Below, piece after piece: positions 63,735-64,000 of a stretch of DNA of 64,000 bases. The stretch's first letter is position 1. Every line of letters starts with the position of its first letter. This stretch comes from CAYQJS01 sp964417895 (lineage in GTDB: Bacteria; Chloroflexota; UBA6077; SHYK01). A program made the position numbers and the translations under genes. The stretch lies in the NCBI GenBank assembly GCA_964417895.1, contig CAYQJS010000001.1:62001-126000 (forward strand). The letters are read 5' to 3'. The notes under the pieces were generated by a model. The model was not told where the DNA came from, did not search any database, and saw only the letters and a program-made list of their open reading frames with translations.

Positions 63735-64000
63735 GTGGCAGACAGACTCGTGATCGTGGAATCGCCGGCGAAGGCGAGGACCATCGAGAAATACCTGGGG
63801 CGCGACTACGCGGTCCGAGCGTCGCTCGGGCACATACGCGACCTGCCCAAAAGCAAGCTCGGCGTGGATGTCGACGACGACTTCCGCCCGCAATACCTCG
63901 TGCCGCGCGACAAGACGAAGACCCTCAAGGCGCTCAAGAGCGAGGCCCAGCGCGCCCGGGAGATCTTCTTGGCGACGGACCCTGACCGCGAGGGTGAGGC
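63735..64000 (+). CDS. topA: DNA topoisomerase I, N-terminal part (continues past window)
   Basis: The first 88 residues are in the window, starting at GTG 63735 48 bases after dprA. The TOPRIM start is clear: ADRLVIVESPAKARTIEKYL, GRDYAVRASLGHIRDLP, and LATDPDREGEA carrying the DxD metal site. It relaxes negative supercoils by the type IA mechanism. The dprA-topA order is conserved widely. The remainder, including the active-site tyrosine, lies beyond the end. Confidence 0.95.
   Translation, partial: MADRLVIVESPAKARTIEKYLGRDYAVRASLGHIRDLPKSKLGVDVDDDFRPQYLVPRDKTKTLKALKSEAQRAREIFLATDPDREGE

Overview
The window is high-GC bacterial DNA with one 10-base assembly gap (2163-2172), so it probably comes from a metagenome-assembled or draft genome. 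The gene content points to the Chloroflexota: a DUF5667 protein behind an ECF sigma factor, a GldG/DUF4340 pair, a RpoD of about 390 residues, a V/A-type ATP synthase, a bacterial HerA-NurA-Mre11-Rad50 operon and several lone family-5 solute-binding proteins. This assignment is an inference; there is no rRNA gene to anchor it. I saw no rRNA, tRNA, CRISPR array, prophage or insertion sequence.

Layout. 1-3 kb: the tail of a gliding-type ABC auxiliary operon, endonuclease III cut by the gap, and a HisN-type phosphatase. 3-9.2 kb (minus strand): nurA-herA-sbcD-sbcC, an archaeal-style DNA end-resection operon. 9.5-14 kb: a DUF4337 fragment, an ECF sigma factor coupled to a DUF5667 protein, RpoD, a cyclic-nucleotide-binding protein and glutamate dehydrogenase. 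15-28.7 kb: mixed metabolism and stress genes, including a peptide-type binding lipoprotein, a possible di-iron protein with a flavin oxidoreductase, two MFS transporters, Hsp20, thiC under a TPP riboswitch, an acyl-ligase/ACP/acyltransferase fusion and a universal stress protein.

28.7-40.8 kb is the bioenergetic core. One minus-strand gene train runs V-ATPase G-I-K-E-C-F-A-B-D and continues without a break into Rieske protein, cytochrome b with a fused cytochrome c, and a six-haem OmcA/MtrC-like cytochrome. Many of its joints are stop/start overlaps, so quinol oxidation and the ATP synthase are probably expressed together. Divergent from it, 41-49 kb is a stress and dormancy block: Lon-like protease, double universal stress protein, HPF-like protein, eRF1-like (baeRF/VLRF1) protein, triple-BON protein and a zinc ribbon.

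49-62.5 kb is accessory DNA. It holds a collapsed threonine dehydratase pseudogene, an Asp/Glu racemase-family protein, two more lone binding proteins, a MazEF-like pair whose antitoxin has no visible start codon, a HicAB pair whose toxin has been deleted down to 27 codons, an amidohydrolase, TfoX-N, VOC, PHP and PPOX proteins, and an MFS transporter. Intergenic palindromic repeats and heptanucleotide tandem repeats are dense here. 62.5 kb to the end returns to housekeeping DNA (dprA, topA).
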